DNA of 64,000 nucleotides, taken from contig RMBW01000002.1 in the NCBI GenBank assembly GCA_004009845.1, forward strand, positions 496,001 to 560,000, read 5' to 3'. Shown piece by piece: positions 35,001 to 45,921 of this stretch (the first letter of the stretch is position 1; each line of letters starts with the position of its first letter). Below the pieces are notes generated by a model. The model had not been told where the DNA came from, made no database searches, and saw only the letters and a list, made by a program, of their open reading frames with translations. This stretch comes from Davidsoniella eucalypti (Eukaryota > Ascomycota > Sordariomycetes > Microascales > Ceratocystidaceae). The translations under genes were made by a program, and so were the position numbers.

Positions 35001-35631
35001 ATTCCGCCTCAGTCGCCTTGGCTTAGCCTGTTTGGATGTGAATTGGAATATGTCATCACGGATACGAATTACAATATGACCATGTTCTTTTACTTTGTTT
35101 GCTGGCCATTCAAACATATAGTGGTAACTCATTGATATGTTATTTTCTTTTACTGAATTTGTTGTATTTCTCATTGTTTTGTTTCTTCTTTTGACTCGAG
35201 GTTCCCCTGCTTTTAATGCCATACAGTAATAATCATATCAATACAAACAAATAACCAAGAAACAAGAGGTCCATATTCACCGAACCACACCATGATGCTA
35301 GTATACAAAGTTATACAAAAAGGAAGAAGTAAAACAGAAAGATAGATGAGAAAAAACAAGATATTTTTTTTCCATAAAAAGAAACATGACCCTGATGGGA
35401 ATAGGGAAACCTCGAGGATGACGTCTGATAGTAACACGGCAATGGAGAATAAATGGGAAAGGAAAAGGGATGTAGATAATACACGGCGAGAGAGCACAGG
35501 TAGATATGACATACTATACAAGAAACCAAGAACGAATGAGTCATGATCTTTTTTGATGCAAAATCGACGGCATCAACAGAAGCAGACATCATAAGTAAAG
35601 AATTATGTTTTCCTTCTCTAATTCTTGGTTC
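35001..35631. other. Convergent 3' flanks of DAD3 and uS5m
   Basis: AT-rich spacer between two converging genes. Open frames at 35213-35592 are low-complexity and unsupported. Confidence 0.6.
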
Positions 35632-37304
35632 TTAGTACACGTTGCCGCCGAAGTAGACCTTGCGCACATCAACAAGCTTCTTGCCACGACCGCGAGCAAT
35701 CTGCTCTGGATCGGGCTGGTTAGTCAAAGCCTGGAATACGGCCTTGACGGTGTTCATGGGGTTCTTGTTGCGAGGAATCACAGCGGAGAGATCGTGAATA
35801 CCGGCCGCACGGCACATTTCGAAGATACGGTGGGAAACACGTAGACCGAAGCCTATATTGAGCGAGATCGTGGTTAGTAAATGTCGAAATTAGAAATGGA
35901 TATATGGCTGGAGTATGGTATTGACTTACCCGGAGGACGAGCACGAAGCTCAACAACAGTTCCGGAAATCTTGGCCTTGACAGTACCAAAGATGGTACGG
36001 TCTTCATAACGCCGAATCGGCACCATGTTCTGGATAGCCAACATCTTGGCTGTGACGGTAGCCACCATAGGATCTGTCGACTTGGCTTGACCGATACCTA
36101 ATCGACCATCACCGTTACCAGCGACGGCAAACACCGAGACTGAGCGCACCTTACCCAGACGGGTCTGGTTGTGGACATTACGCACGGAGAGCACCTTGGT
36201 GACCACGGATAGCAGGTCCTGGACCTGAAGACCAGTACGCTGCTTCAACGCAGTGTATTCGCCCGTCTCATCCAGACCCTCATCATCGGGATCCTCCTCC
36301 TTCTGGTACATGCCAGCCATATCCTCAATCTTGCCAAGTTCATCGGCGAGCGACGAGTACGACGGACGCACCTCGGTGAGCATATTTTGTGTGCGGAACA
36401 GATCCTCACGGGTGATCTTCTTGCGAGGTCCAAACAACTGCTCTAGCTCCGGTGTATCCAGACCCCATTGATCTGGGTCGTGTAGGGTCTCGCGCCAATT
36501 ACCGTGCTTGTCGGTGAACATTGTACTGGAGATGATATCGTTAAGCTTCGCATCTGCGTCTTTCAGAGCCCGGGGATCCAAACTGCGTGCCGAGGCAGTA
36601 AGCGCGCTCTCGAGCTTGGCGGGTGATTGCTCCATAGCAGCCATCTCAGTCTCGGTGAGGTCGAGGGTGGTTTTGTCGGTGGTGGTGGACTTTTTGGCGT
36701 CACGCAGCATCTGTAGTGCAGTAGTAAGGTCCTGTTTGGACATGCCAGGTATCTCCTTGACGGCGCGGTCGGCAATCTTGTCCATGACCTTGTCCAGGTA
36801 CTCGTGGTGCGAGACAAACTTGTAGTCGCTAGCGCGTGGAATAACCTCGGGCTTGACGTCGATGATGGGGTGGCGGTGGGCCAGGTCCTCGTAGAACTCG
36901 GGGCGGTGAGGATCGTTACGCAGACGACCCTGGGTAGCCAAGTCGATGGGCGATATGCTCTTATCGGCCCGGTGTAGCGCCATACGTTGCTGGTGGGTAT
37001 ATCTCTTGACGAGTGCCTTGGACTCCTCCTCCGTCCATTTAGGGTTCATTATTCGACCCTGAGCAGCTAGCGTGCGGGTGTCGTCGAGCTTGTCCATGAT
37101 TTCTGGTGGTGCGTAGCGGACGTAGGATGGCTTCTTGGCACCGCGTGAGCGGTAAATATTCTTGTTGACGCGGACATTGCAGATGCCGGAGCTGTGAAAG
37201 GTGTGTGTCTGCTGTTGGTTGACTACGGGCGATATCGTGGCTACTGAGGTCGATGAGCGGGCGAGCAGCGTCCGAGCAGGCCGGGCGAGACCGAAACTGC
37301 TCAT
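35632..37304 (-). CDS. Mitochondrial small ribosomal subunit protein uS5m
   Basis: Two exons, 37304-35930 and 35852-35632, with a 77-nt phase-1 intron, give 531 residues. The N-terminus MSSFGLARPARTLLARSS is Arg/Ser-rich without acidic residues, a mitochondrial presequence. The S5 N-terminal fold occupies about residues 360-445 (KVRSVSVFAVAGNGDGRLGIG, RRYEDRTIFGTVKAKISG), followed after the intron by the S5 C-terminal fold (GFGLRVSHRIFEMCRAAGI, RNKNPMNTVKAVFQAL). This is the mitoribosomal form, with a long fungal N-terminal extension rich in charged residues. The frame is open upstream to 37547 without a good start; 37304 is chosen because it begins the presequence. Confidence 0.93.
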
Positions 37305-39206
37305 GGTCAACAAATCGAGCGGGCGGTATATCCGGGTAGAGGCTTGTTGGAAGCGGAGGACGGCAGGACAGTGGCAGTTCGTCGATTGAAGAGCGGTTCG
37401 GTGACGGAATAACGCGGCGGTTATACTTCGGCAGAATATCCGACTTGGAAAAATTAGACGACAAACCCTTCGGCTTAGTAGTAAAGCAAAGAAACACAGC
37501 GGCCAAGCTATACAATCCGGATTCCAGTCCTCGTTCCACAGCTTCACGGCTTGATATCTTTTTTTTCTCTACGAAACGGAAAAAAGAAGACATTGGCCAA
37601 TAGCCAATGAACGCTTCTTTGGGAATTTGGCGGGTTTAGCTTGTTCTCTAAATCCAATCAATCACTCTTTGACCCAGCCCAGATTTTAGTGGATAGACCC
37701 CATTGAATATTTTAAAGCCTGGCAAGTCAAAGCACACTCTTTTGCTCAGTTACAACAGGCTCTGTGACACCTGAACCCTGAGGCACACAATAAAGTAAGC
37801 AACGTAGAATAACAGCGTCATGACAGCTGACAGTTGACTTCACTGACGGCCCGTCGGAGCTAGATTCTAATAATGATAAGCTTTCTATCGTCTACTACAA
37901 CCACAGGTCGAAAACGAGCGTTGTGGAAATGGATGTTACAAAGCGTTTTTTACATGGCCATTCAAACAGCTAACCATGGCGTTGACGGCTGACACATTCT
38001 TCCTTGTTCCCTTGTTTTTCCTTTCCTTTTTCTCTATGATTTGATGATCTTCGGAGGTAACGTCTCAAGTTGCCAGTCCAGAAGTCTCAGATGTCGTCGT
38101 CAGTGTGCAAAAAAGGGATAAATCCCAAAAGAAATACATAAACTCAGATGGCAGATCCATGAATGAAATAGGTTAGCATTATCATCAATTTATTCTTTGA
38201 CAAGTAGAAATACAGATGTTGTCAGTATTGAACTTGCAAGATATCTACGGAAAAAAAATGGTAGGTTTAGAGCAATGAATTCCCCGTCTTCCACAACCCT
38301 AATTTTCTGACATCGGGCCAATGCAAAACGCGCTGAAACAAGCCACTTAAAGTCAATCAGCCCATATAATTTTTTAGAACTGCAGATAACTAACTATTTC
38401 ACTAACTCTGATTGTATTCTTAAAGATTTGTCCCGGAGAACAACAATAAAAGAGGCCAAAAGGAGAAAACAATTAGCTCATTTCTCGTCTGTTGATTTTT
38501 GTACCAGTCCAACTCTTATTCTTTTTTTCTTCGTTCTTTCTCGTGCAATTGTTGCCTCCCGCTCTGACATGTCTTGTTTCGAATATCAAATAAAAGCACC
38601 GGGGACTACTTGAGTGATGACTAGATAGTTAGGGGAACCAGGGCTTATTCTCTACTTCTTCTTTCTTTAAGCATGGTCAGCTTTGATAGAATAGCTTAGG
38701 GCCGCTATGATTATAATCCATACCTAAAAAAAAGAAACAAAACAGCACAAACAGGATAAGTTATCTGGGAGGGTTTCTTTTTTTTTCTTCAAGTTTCGTG
38801 TTTCTAATTCTCCTGATATAAGCGCTTCATGTTCCCTTTTTTTTTCTTTTTCTTTTCCTTCTATCCTCCCCTCTTTTTTGATCTTCTTTCTATTCTTTTC
38901 TTCCTCTTGATTCATTAAGGAACACCACCTTTTTTACATAAACTTATTAATCATCTTCTACTTGTCTTGTCAAGTTCGTGACCGGTTCACGGCTTTTTTC
39001 CCCCCTTATATCGTTATTTTCATACACAGTCGTTTCTTTTTGTTCGATATACCTAATTATTCACGCCATCCTCCTCTTCAATCCTCGAGCCAAGGCACTC
39101 CGTACAAACATCCTTCGAGAGAATAAAGAAATCTCTCTACAACGCTCACTTCGGATCGCGAGTTTTCGTCTATATCTATCCATCCTCTTTACTACACCCA
39201 GATAAA
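37305..39206. other. Divergent promoter region between uS5m and the small membrane protein
   Basis: About 1.9 kb with no supportable gene. Runs of T and CT-rich stretches at 38500-38900 and 39050-39200 lie directly upstream of the ATG at 39207, consistent with its promoter and leader. Confidence 0.5.
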
Positions 39207-39461
39207 ATGGCTGCTGCTATCCGCGCTGGTCAAACCGGAACTTACGGCTGGTTCCTCAAACTCGGCGCTACACCCGAAGCCGTCGCCGTTCTCAACGATC
39301 AACCACTCATCTTTCCCGTCCTTCTCGTCGTCCTCAACGTCGTCATCGTTCAGATTCTCATTCACTGGTACATCCACCACGCCACCATGAAGCCCGAGCA
39401 GCGCAAGGCCAAGGCAGATAAGAAGGCAAAGAAGGCAGGAAAAGGAGTAACAAAGAGATAG
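39207..39461 (+). CDS. Small single-pass membrane protein, unknown function
   Basis: 84 residues in one exon, with strong codon bias toward C-ending codons (GCC, GTC, CTC), which indicates a real, well-expressed gene. The N-terminal 30 residues are mixed (MAAAIRAGQTGTYGWFLKLG). Residues about 34-56 are a strongly hydrophobic helix (PLIFPVLLVVLNVVIVQILI), followed by HWYIHHATMKPEQRKAKADK and a Lys-rich tail. Topology by the positive-inside rule puts the tail in the cytosol or mitochondrial matrix. I do not recognise a named family. A pyrimidine-rich leader precedes the ATG in an AAAATGG context. Confidence 0.75.
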   Translation: MAAAIRAGQTGTYGWFLKLGATPEAVAVLNDQPLIFPVLLVVLNVVIVQILIHWYIHHATMKPEQRKAKADKKAKKAGKGVTKR

Positions 39462-39942
39462 AGATAGATCTCTTTGAATTCCTGCGCAAGCGGTTGTCTT
39501 TTCGCTTCTTTCTTGTCAATTTATTATATCCGCCTTTCTTCTTGCTAGTTGGCTGCAGGCTGCCGCTGGCGCAATCAACCGTCTTGTATTGCCGTCCTTC
39601 TTTCTTCACATAATTTGCTCTCTTCATAGCGCTACTTTTGGTCCCTTGTCAATATACATATACCACTTTTGTTATTTTTCTCGAGTCGTAAAAAAAAGAT
39701 CAAAATTATATTATATGCAAAAATATATATACCAACAATGTCGGCTGGCGCGTTTCCGTTCTGTAGTATCCATATTACCAGTGTGTGTTCGTTTGTTCGT
39801 TCGTTCGTTCTGTGAAATCCTGAAAATTGTTGTTTTTTTCTTTTATGGGGCCAGTAGCAAGTTATTCTGCTCAGCTAACGACCTTATTGCAAATAAGCAA
39901 CCTTAACTAACTCGTTTAGTTAGTTCGTCAATCTCGTCCATG
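39462..39942. other. Convergent 3' flank
   Basis: 3' flanks of the small membrane protein gene (+) and the 605-residue gene (-). A short (TTCG)n run lies at about 39788-39809. No gene is seen. Confidence 0.55.
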
Positions 39943-42071
39943 TTAATAAAGATCCATGGGGGCATCGAGAAACCCATCGTCGTCGTGGTCGGCGCTGAAT
40001 CCTTCTTCCAAGTATTCTAACAGGGCGTTGTCTTCTGGAATTCTGTCGTCAGGGAACCCGTCACTGACATCATTTCCGAAGCCGCCGTCGTACCCCCAAA
40101 TATCTGGCATCTGTACATTGTATCTGTTTTCCGCAAAACGCTGCAGATCTGTGCAACTGAGTAGAGAGGCGTCGGTGTCCATCTCAGACTGCGAAGCACC
40201 ACTAGCTTCATAGGCATCTTCATCTTCATCCTCAAAGTCCACGTTCATATCAAAGATATCGCCCTCTTCGTCACTGGGGCGGAGGTTGGAAGGACTATAA
40301 TACTCTGGCCCAAAGTCCAGGTCAGCGTCGGTCCCAGGCGCTAGGTTGTCATCATAGTCATCGTAGTTGGATAGACCACCAAACAGTGTCCCTTGGCTGG
40401 ACACTGGCGATATCTCAAAGTCGTCAGTATCCTCAAAGTCGATTTCCGATAGAGGGTTGAATTCTTGTGGCGTAGAAATGGAGTCGCCGCAGTCCCATTC
40501 CATATCTAAATCGTCAAAAACTAAGGATACAGCATCGGAATCGTCGTTTGGAGGAGATGAGATTGCCTGTATTGCGGCGTTATAGTAGTGTGGTACTTTG
40601 GTCTGTGATTGGAGAATAGACCATAGCTTCTTGGGGATTGCTTTCTGTTCATCTCCAAAAATGCCCATCATGCTTTGCTTGAGACTTTGCGAGCCTGATG
40701 CGGTAAAGTAAGATGTGACTTCTGATATGACGTGCATACTTGCAAAGTTGTCGACAACTTTCTGAGAAGTGATAGATAGCGTTAGTGGATAGTCGATAAG
40801 AGAGAAGAGAAACAGATAGTAGACATAAATAACCTACCTGAACGTACTTGGCGTTGAATGCTCCTGGAAGAAGTTTCACAAGAGGTACGACCTCTTTAAA
40901 GTTCACAAAACTCAGTGACGGATGTGTGTTTCGTGATGCAAAGGTACAGCATATACTTGATTTGATCAAGGGCAACAGGTCATTAGCACTCAAACTCCCA
41001 TGTACAAGGAATGATTTCCCTCGATCACGTCGAAAAGGTGCTGCTCGAGTGGCTTTATATCTGGCCAAGGTTCTTCTACGAGAGACTAAGGGCTTCCGTG
41101 TAATATAGTTTTGGGAGAATCGAGCGAAGGGGAGGGGGAGGGGGGTGGTGACGCTGTTTTTACTAGGGTAACGATAGTTACTAGTATTGGTATGGTGGGC
41201 CGTTGATAATGAGGTGTAAGTGGCAATGGCAGCGTTGGTGGTAGTATTAGTGGTCGTAGTGGTTGTATCAGCGGCTGGAGAACAACAAGTATTGATAGCA
41301 ACGATGGGGTCAGCCGTGGAAATACAAGTAGTGGTAGAAGTGCGTGACGAGCTTGAAGAGGGGTTCGAAGTGAAATCGAGAACCAACTGGACTGTGTCGC
41401 ATGAAGCGCTAGCTATATAACCAGGGCAGATGTGGGAGGCCGCGATATCGGAATTGTAGAGAGAGAAACAGAGGGTGCTATGGTGTGTTGTATTGTCAGT
41501 GATAGCGCTGTGACCGAGCTTTATGCTGAACCCTAGATTACACCATAACTTTGATAAGTGATGTTAGTGAGTCACTTATCCTAACTACCTAATCACCTAA
41601 GCGTATCCATGGGCATGTATCATTTTATATTTTACACCGTGACTGGCCTGGATGATGATCCTAGTACCGAAATAGTAATGGTAGCTAAAACAGGATATTT
41701 ACATAAAAAGGATAGAGAAAACAAACCGAAGAAAGGAACGCAGTAGTAGTAGAAATGCAATGCAGGGATCATGGGTTTCTTACCGGAATCATCTCGATTG
41801 CGCCAGCTATCTCACGCCAGCCAGGCTCAGGAAGACGAAGCGGTTTCCCGTCAATAAGGATCTGAAGGCGCAAGTAACAGGGCCCCGTTCGAGACACCCA
41901 TAACGAGCCTTCTAATACAGCCTGTTGCAGCTGGACAAAAGAAGTGAGGTATTGTTGGACATTGTCGTTGGTGGAGGAGAGACATATGACGGGGTCGGTG
42001 TGGACGGCGAGTTTCGGAGTAGCCTGCACGATATCGAAGTGAGGCAACGATATGTTGGCTACGTGTGACAT
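39943..42071 (-). CDS. 605-residue orphan protein with acidic C-terminus
   Basis: I join three exons: 42071-41784, 41548-40838 and 40761-39943. Introns are 235 nt and 76 nt; both junctions are phase 0, with GTAAGA and GTAGGT donors. Exon 1 encodes a compact domain (MSHVANISLPHFDIVQATPK to WREIAGAIEMIP). Exon 2 continues LWCNLGFSIKLGHSAI, then CFSLYNSDIAASHICPGYIA, a Ser/Thr-rich stretch, a basic SRRRTLARYKATRAAPFRRD region and a hydrophobic/helical part up to LLPGAFNAKYVQ. Exon 3 starts KVVDNFASMHVISEV and becomes strongly acidic (Asp/Glu-rich, with NVDFEDEDEDAYEASG), ending APMDLY. I do not recognise a family. The three pieces might be read as separate short genes, but exact phase-0 junctions with good splice sites support one gene. 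The first acceptor (CAAAG) is the least certain part. Confidence 0.6.
41553..41580 (-). other. Intronic hairpin with the branch site in its loop
   Basis: In intron 1 of the 605-residue gene, nine bases GATAAGTGA pair perfectly with TCACTTATC. The ten-base loop, CTCACTAACA in the sense strand, contains the only good CTAAC branch-site match near the acceptor, which lies four bases beyond the stem. Such a structure would shorten the branch-to-acceptor distance or hide the branch site. Confidence 0.5.
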
Positions 42072-44810
42072 TGTTTTTTTTGTTTATATATTTTTGTTCT
42101 GTTTGCCCTTTGTTCTTCGCTGTTCATAAACAAAGCGAGCCTGCATCAGCCAACGAGGGGATAGGATTTCTCAGGCGAAGGGCTTTATAGACGATAATTT
42201 CGAGGGGTGTTGAGTAAGCCCTGCAAGATCGGCAGCACGACCAACCGTCGTCATAACCAGCAATAAATACAGGTTTTTCTCTCTCACAATGGCAGCGACA
42301 GCAGAATCAGCAGAGCTCACGATAGGCTCTCGAGGGCCTAAGCGACAGGGGCCGGAGATGGAGAATAATAGAGAGAGGGGAAGATAGCAAAAGATAAGGG
42401 TGATAACGAAAGAGACAAATAGGATAGCAGGGCCAGGTTCTAAGGCTTGTTCGTACAGTTTTATGCGCGCATAGTGAAGCTACATGCAATAATAAAGACG
42501 CTGACTAGCCGCAGATACAATACAGGAAAAGAAACAAAAGCAAAAAACACCACACAAATCCAAAAGCCGCTAGAAACAGATAAACACGCAGATGGTACAA
42601 AACGAGCGATTATCCAGAAAATCAGAGAATCGACACAGAAGTAGGCAGACCATGAGTGAAAATCAGGTGGCGATGCTGGTCTATTTGCTTCTAGTTGTCA
42701 GAGTATTGGCGATGTCTGCGGGCTAGAAATATTGGCAGCCTTTGGATCACGACCACTGTTTTATTTCTGTATCTTGTTTTGTGCGTAGAGAATCTCAGGG
42801 CAGGCACATGCATATACATACGTATAGTGTGTATATATGCATATATTCATGTACAACATACGAAAATGAGCACTGGGAATACTGTAATAGGAAGGGACGA
42901 AGAGTCAGCCTGGCGCACCTGCTGTGAAGATCATCAGAGACGCACCAAACAATAACAACAATAGCCCTGTGTTTGTTTATATATGCTTCCATAGCAAGTC
43001 CCACTACTTGCATATAGTACTACTATCTACATATGTATTTGTTCTGCACTTCCACCATGTCTGCCTACACGATCTGTTTGTTTTGCTTCAGATCCTATAT
43101 CCCCAACCATTTTGCCTGCGTACTTATCTTGCTTGTTTGGCCCGTCTGTTTGTATGTATACATCCATTGCCGAGCCGTGTTGTACTGTGTTTTTGTTTTG
43201 CGTTCTTTCATGGTCAGATGCTGAGTTGTCCAAGAATCGGAAAGCCATTATGCGTGTACCCGCTCCTTCCACATGTATGCATGCCAACAACGAACAAAGG
43301 AGGCAAATAGTAAAAAGGGAGGCACAGGAAGCCAAGAAGAAGCAAAGAGAAAAAGGGAGACCATGTCAAAGATACATAACACAGGATACAAGAAAAGCAA
43401 CATAGTCCATTCTTTTTCGCTCTCCTTTGGTGGCAGACTAAAACGGGTTGGGTCATCTGTCATCTGTCACTAAGCCGTTAGATGGATGGAAAAAGGTTGG
43501 AAAGGATAAAGGGTTGAGGGTAGAATGAATGGGGGATGAAGCAGGGAGATGATGCCGAGATAAGCACGCGAACGTTCTTTTTTCTACCTAGGGAGAAGAT
43601 GTTGATAAAACTAGATAAGAGTCATGTTTCTTTCCAAAGACAAGAAAATAAAGACATGATAAGACAAGATGTCGTTTGACAGCCTCTCTAAAGATGCAAA
43701 GAAAAGAAACTTCCTTTTCTTTAGAAGATTCGCTTAAATCCTACAAATCAACAACTTATACAGCTCGAAGACGAAGACAATAACAAAGATAAGGAAAGGA
43801 TCTCGAACTAATGTGCGCTTCTCGTTAGTTTAAAGTTCGTGAACTTCCGGAAAGCGAAGTCACTATAACCAAAAGAAGAAGGCGAGCAGCTATAAGTAGT
43901 AGCCAATATGGACCAGCCCCGTATTTCCGACTGGACCGTAGACTGAAAGCCAAAAGCGACATATAAAAAAAGAAGAACTACTTTGATGCCTCATTAGCGA
44001 CCAAGAACAGGACAAACAACTCGGATATCTGTATAGGAATACCAATTATCTTTCTTGGCTGTCTTGATTGTGGTTCCAAAGTAGACGATATTCATAGCTT
44101 CAGCGGCAAGCCTAAAAAAGATGCCGAGGGTTTAACAGATTCGACGTGTTTGCTAATGAGGAGAAGAACGCATAAGGTTTAGCTTCAAGCATCCTTTACA
44201 TGTCAACCCAGTTGCAAAAGCAAACTTCTTTTTCTGTTCTAGATCGAGTTGGTAATGAATCTTGGAATTTCTATGCTTGGTATCCGTTCGTTTTTTTTAT
44301 CAACAAAAGGGCCCGATGAAGCGAATGAATCATAGAAAAGGAAGAAAATATGGAAAAGATACATCATGATAAAACCCGGATGCGTTCTTTCCTAACAACT
44401 CCATTCGTTTGCATTCGAGCCAGTAAAGCCACTATAAACAATTCATAGTTATTTTTGTTGATTCCACAAAGCGAAAGATGTCTTCGTGTTTTTACTTGAA
44501 TGAGGCGCCAAAAGATACTAGGAAGGAAAAAGAAACAAATAATATAACTTTTATACGAGCAGTTATCCGGCTGCCAGCATATCCAGAATAGAAAGCAAAC
44601 AAAGAAAATTCGGCCAGAGATATAAAGACATGGGTGGCTGCTGCTGCTTGTGTTTTTTTCTTTCATATCTTGTACTCTATTATCTTGCATCTTGTCTTTG
44701 TTCTTCTTTTACTATCTTTGAGTCTTGTGATAGCTTCCACTTATACGAATTCGTACCTCGGATCTGCAAGATAATCTTCCTAATTATACCCTACTTGTGT
44801 CGCTTACACC
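42072..44810. other. About 2.7 kb spacer, no supportable gene
   Basis: Upstream of the 605-residue gene and of the doubtful small gene at 44.8 kb. Overlapping frames of 60-128 codons around 42695-43473 occur on both strands with Cys/Phe-rich chance-like translations. I see no RNA gene or repeat. Confidence 0.5.
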
Positions 44811-45281
44811 ATGTCTCTTGAGTATATAAGCACCACAACATTCGAATTCGTCTTATTCTGCGGCCAATTCACATCCATCATCATTGCCATGTCCCGCTTC
44901 GACAGTCGACACTTTGCATTTCTATATCTTGTCTTCGTCGTCTTCTTCCTACACCCCGAGCGTACACACTACGAAACAAGCTTCTTATCGAACTCCTTCT
45001 CCCCGTCTCTATCATCATCGTCGTCTTCCTTTTCTTCCTCTTTGGCTGCTACATCCGTGCCTGTCATCGTTTCGACGTGGGGAATCAATAATCACTTGAT
45101 CTTCAGAGGTAACGCCAATGAAGGTGCCCCTGGACTTCCACCTCTGCGGTATTCCCCGCGCATGGAATATGTAGAGCCGTTGATGTCGGAAAATAGCCGT
45201 GATTTGCTGAGAGCTCCTAATGTCCTGTTGACTATGGCACCTCCTAAACTAGTGCCAGAGGGTGGCCTGATACCTATATAG
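44811..45281 (+). CDS. Small hypothetical protein with N-terminal hydrophobic segments (doubtful)
   Basis: An open frame of 156 residues. The N-terminal third is hydrophobic (FAFLYLVFVVFFLHPERTHY), a Ser-rich linker follows, and the last 60 residues are Pro-rich and soluble (GLPPLRYSPRMEYVEPLMSE). No family is recognised. Support for transcription is a textbook intron shortly after the stop: GTACGT donor at 45306, a CTAAC branch and a TATAG acceptor at 45362. The true start could be the internal Met at 44889. If the TAG stop at 45279-45281 were recoded, the frame would continue in phase across that intron for 49 more codons. Confidence 0.4.
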   Translation: MSLEYISTTTFEFVLFCGQFTSIIIAMSRFDSRHFAFLYLVFVVFFLHPERTHYETSFLSNSFSPSLSSSSSSFSSSLAATSVPVIVSTWGINNHLIFRGNANEGAPGLPPLRYSPRMEYVEPLMSENSRDLLRAPNVLLTMAPPKLVPEGGLIPI

Positions 45282-45921
45282 AGCTTAGGCGAACAAACTG
45301 CCAAGGTACGTTCTGAGTGTTTTCAGCTATATCATATTCCTCTAACTAACCGTCTTTTATAGAAAAAAATCAGTATGAGACATTCGTACTGCTTTCTCGT
45401 CATTAGACATAAACTTATAGACATATATAATATACACTACTCACTTCGGCCCCTGATTCACCTAGATATAATTGATCAACCAAAATAAGAGTCTTATGTG
45501 ACTCGAGAACAATACAGCACCACACTATCTACGTTACACTATACCTCAAAGAAAAGACTTGTTGTACGGGATGTGATAGCAACTATTAGTCGAGGGAGAA
45601 GAATAAAACCCCCCAACGCTAGAATACACTACCTATGTATGTAGAGGTCAAAATAATAATAAACAACAACCACGAGAAGCTTTCAAGCGGTATTACATAC
45701 AAATGGTGCCATAGGAATAGAAAAAGAGATAAAAAAACAATTAAAATGAAGCAAACAGCGGTAATAAAACGCTAGTGACAATACTGGCCATGATACATCC
45801 TAACGCTTGGAGTCAGACCTTACACATAAAGATACATAAATAAAGATAGCTAAAATTATCAAACCAGCACGAACCATGCACGCCCATGAAGTCATAACAG
45901 TAAAGGTTACAAATGTTAGGT
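45282..45921. other. 3' flanks with a probable 57-nt intron at 45306-45362
   Basis: Between the doubtful small gene and the PP2C gene (convergent). It contains a well-formed intron (45306-45362) on the + strand and otherwise AT-rich sequence with no gene. Confidence 0.5.

Noticed and set aside
40649..41386. Stand-alone 245-residue gene
   Set aside because: It has no ATG at its start and ends by reading into an intron; better explained as exon 2 of the 605-residue gene.
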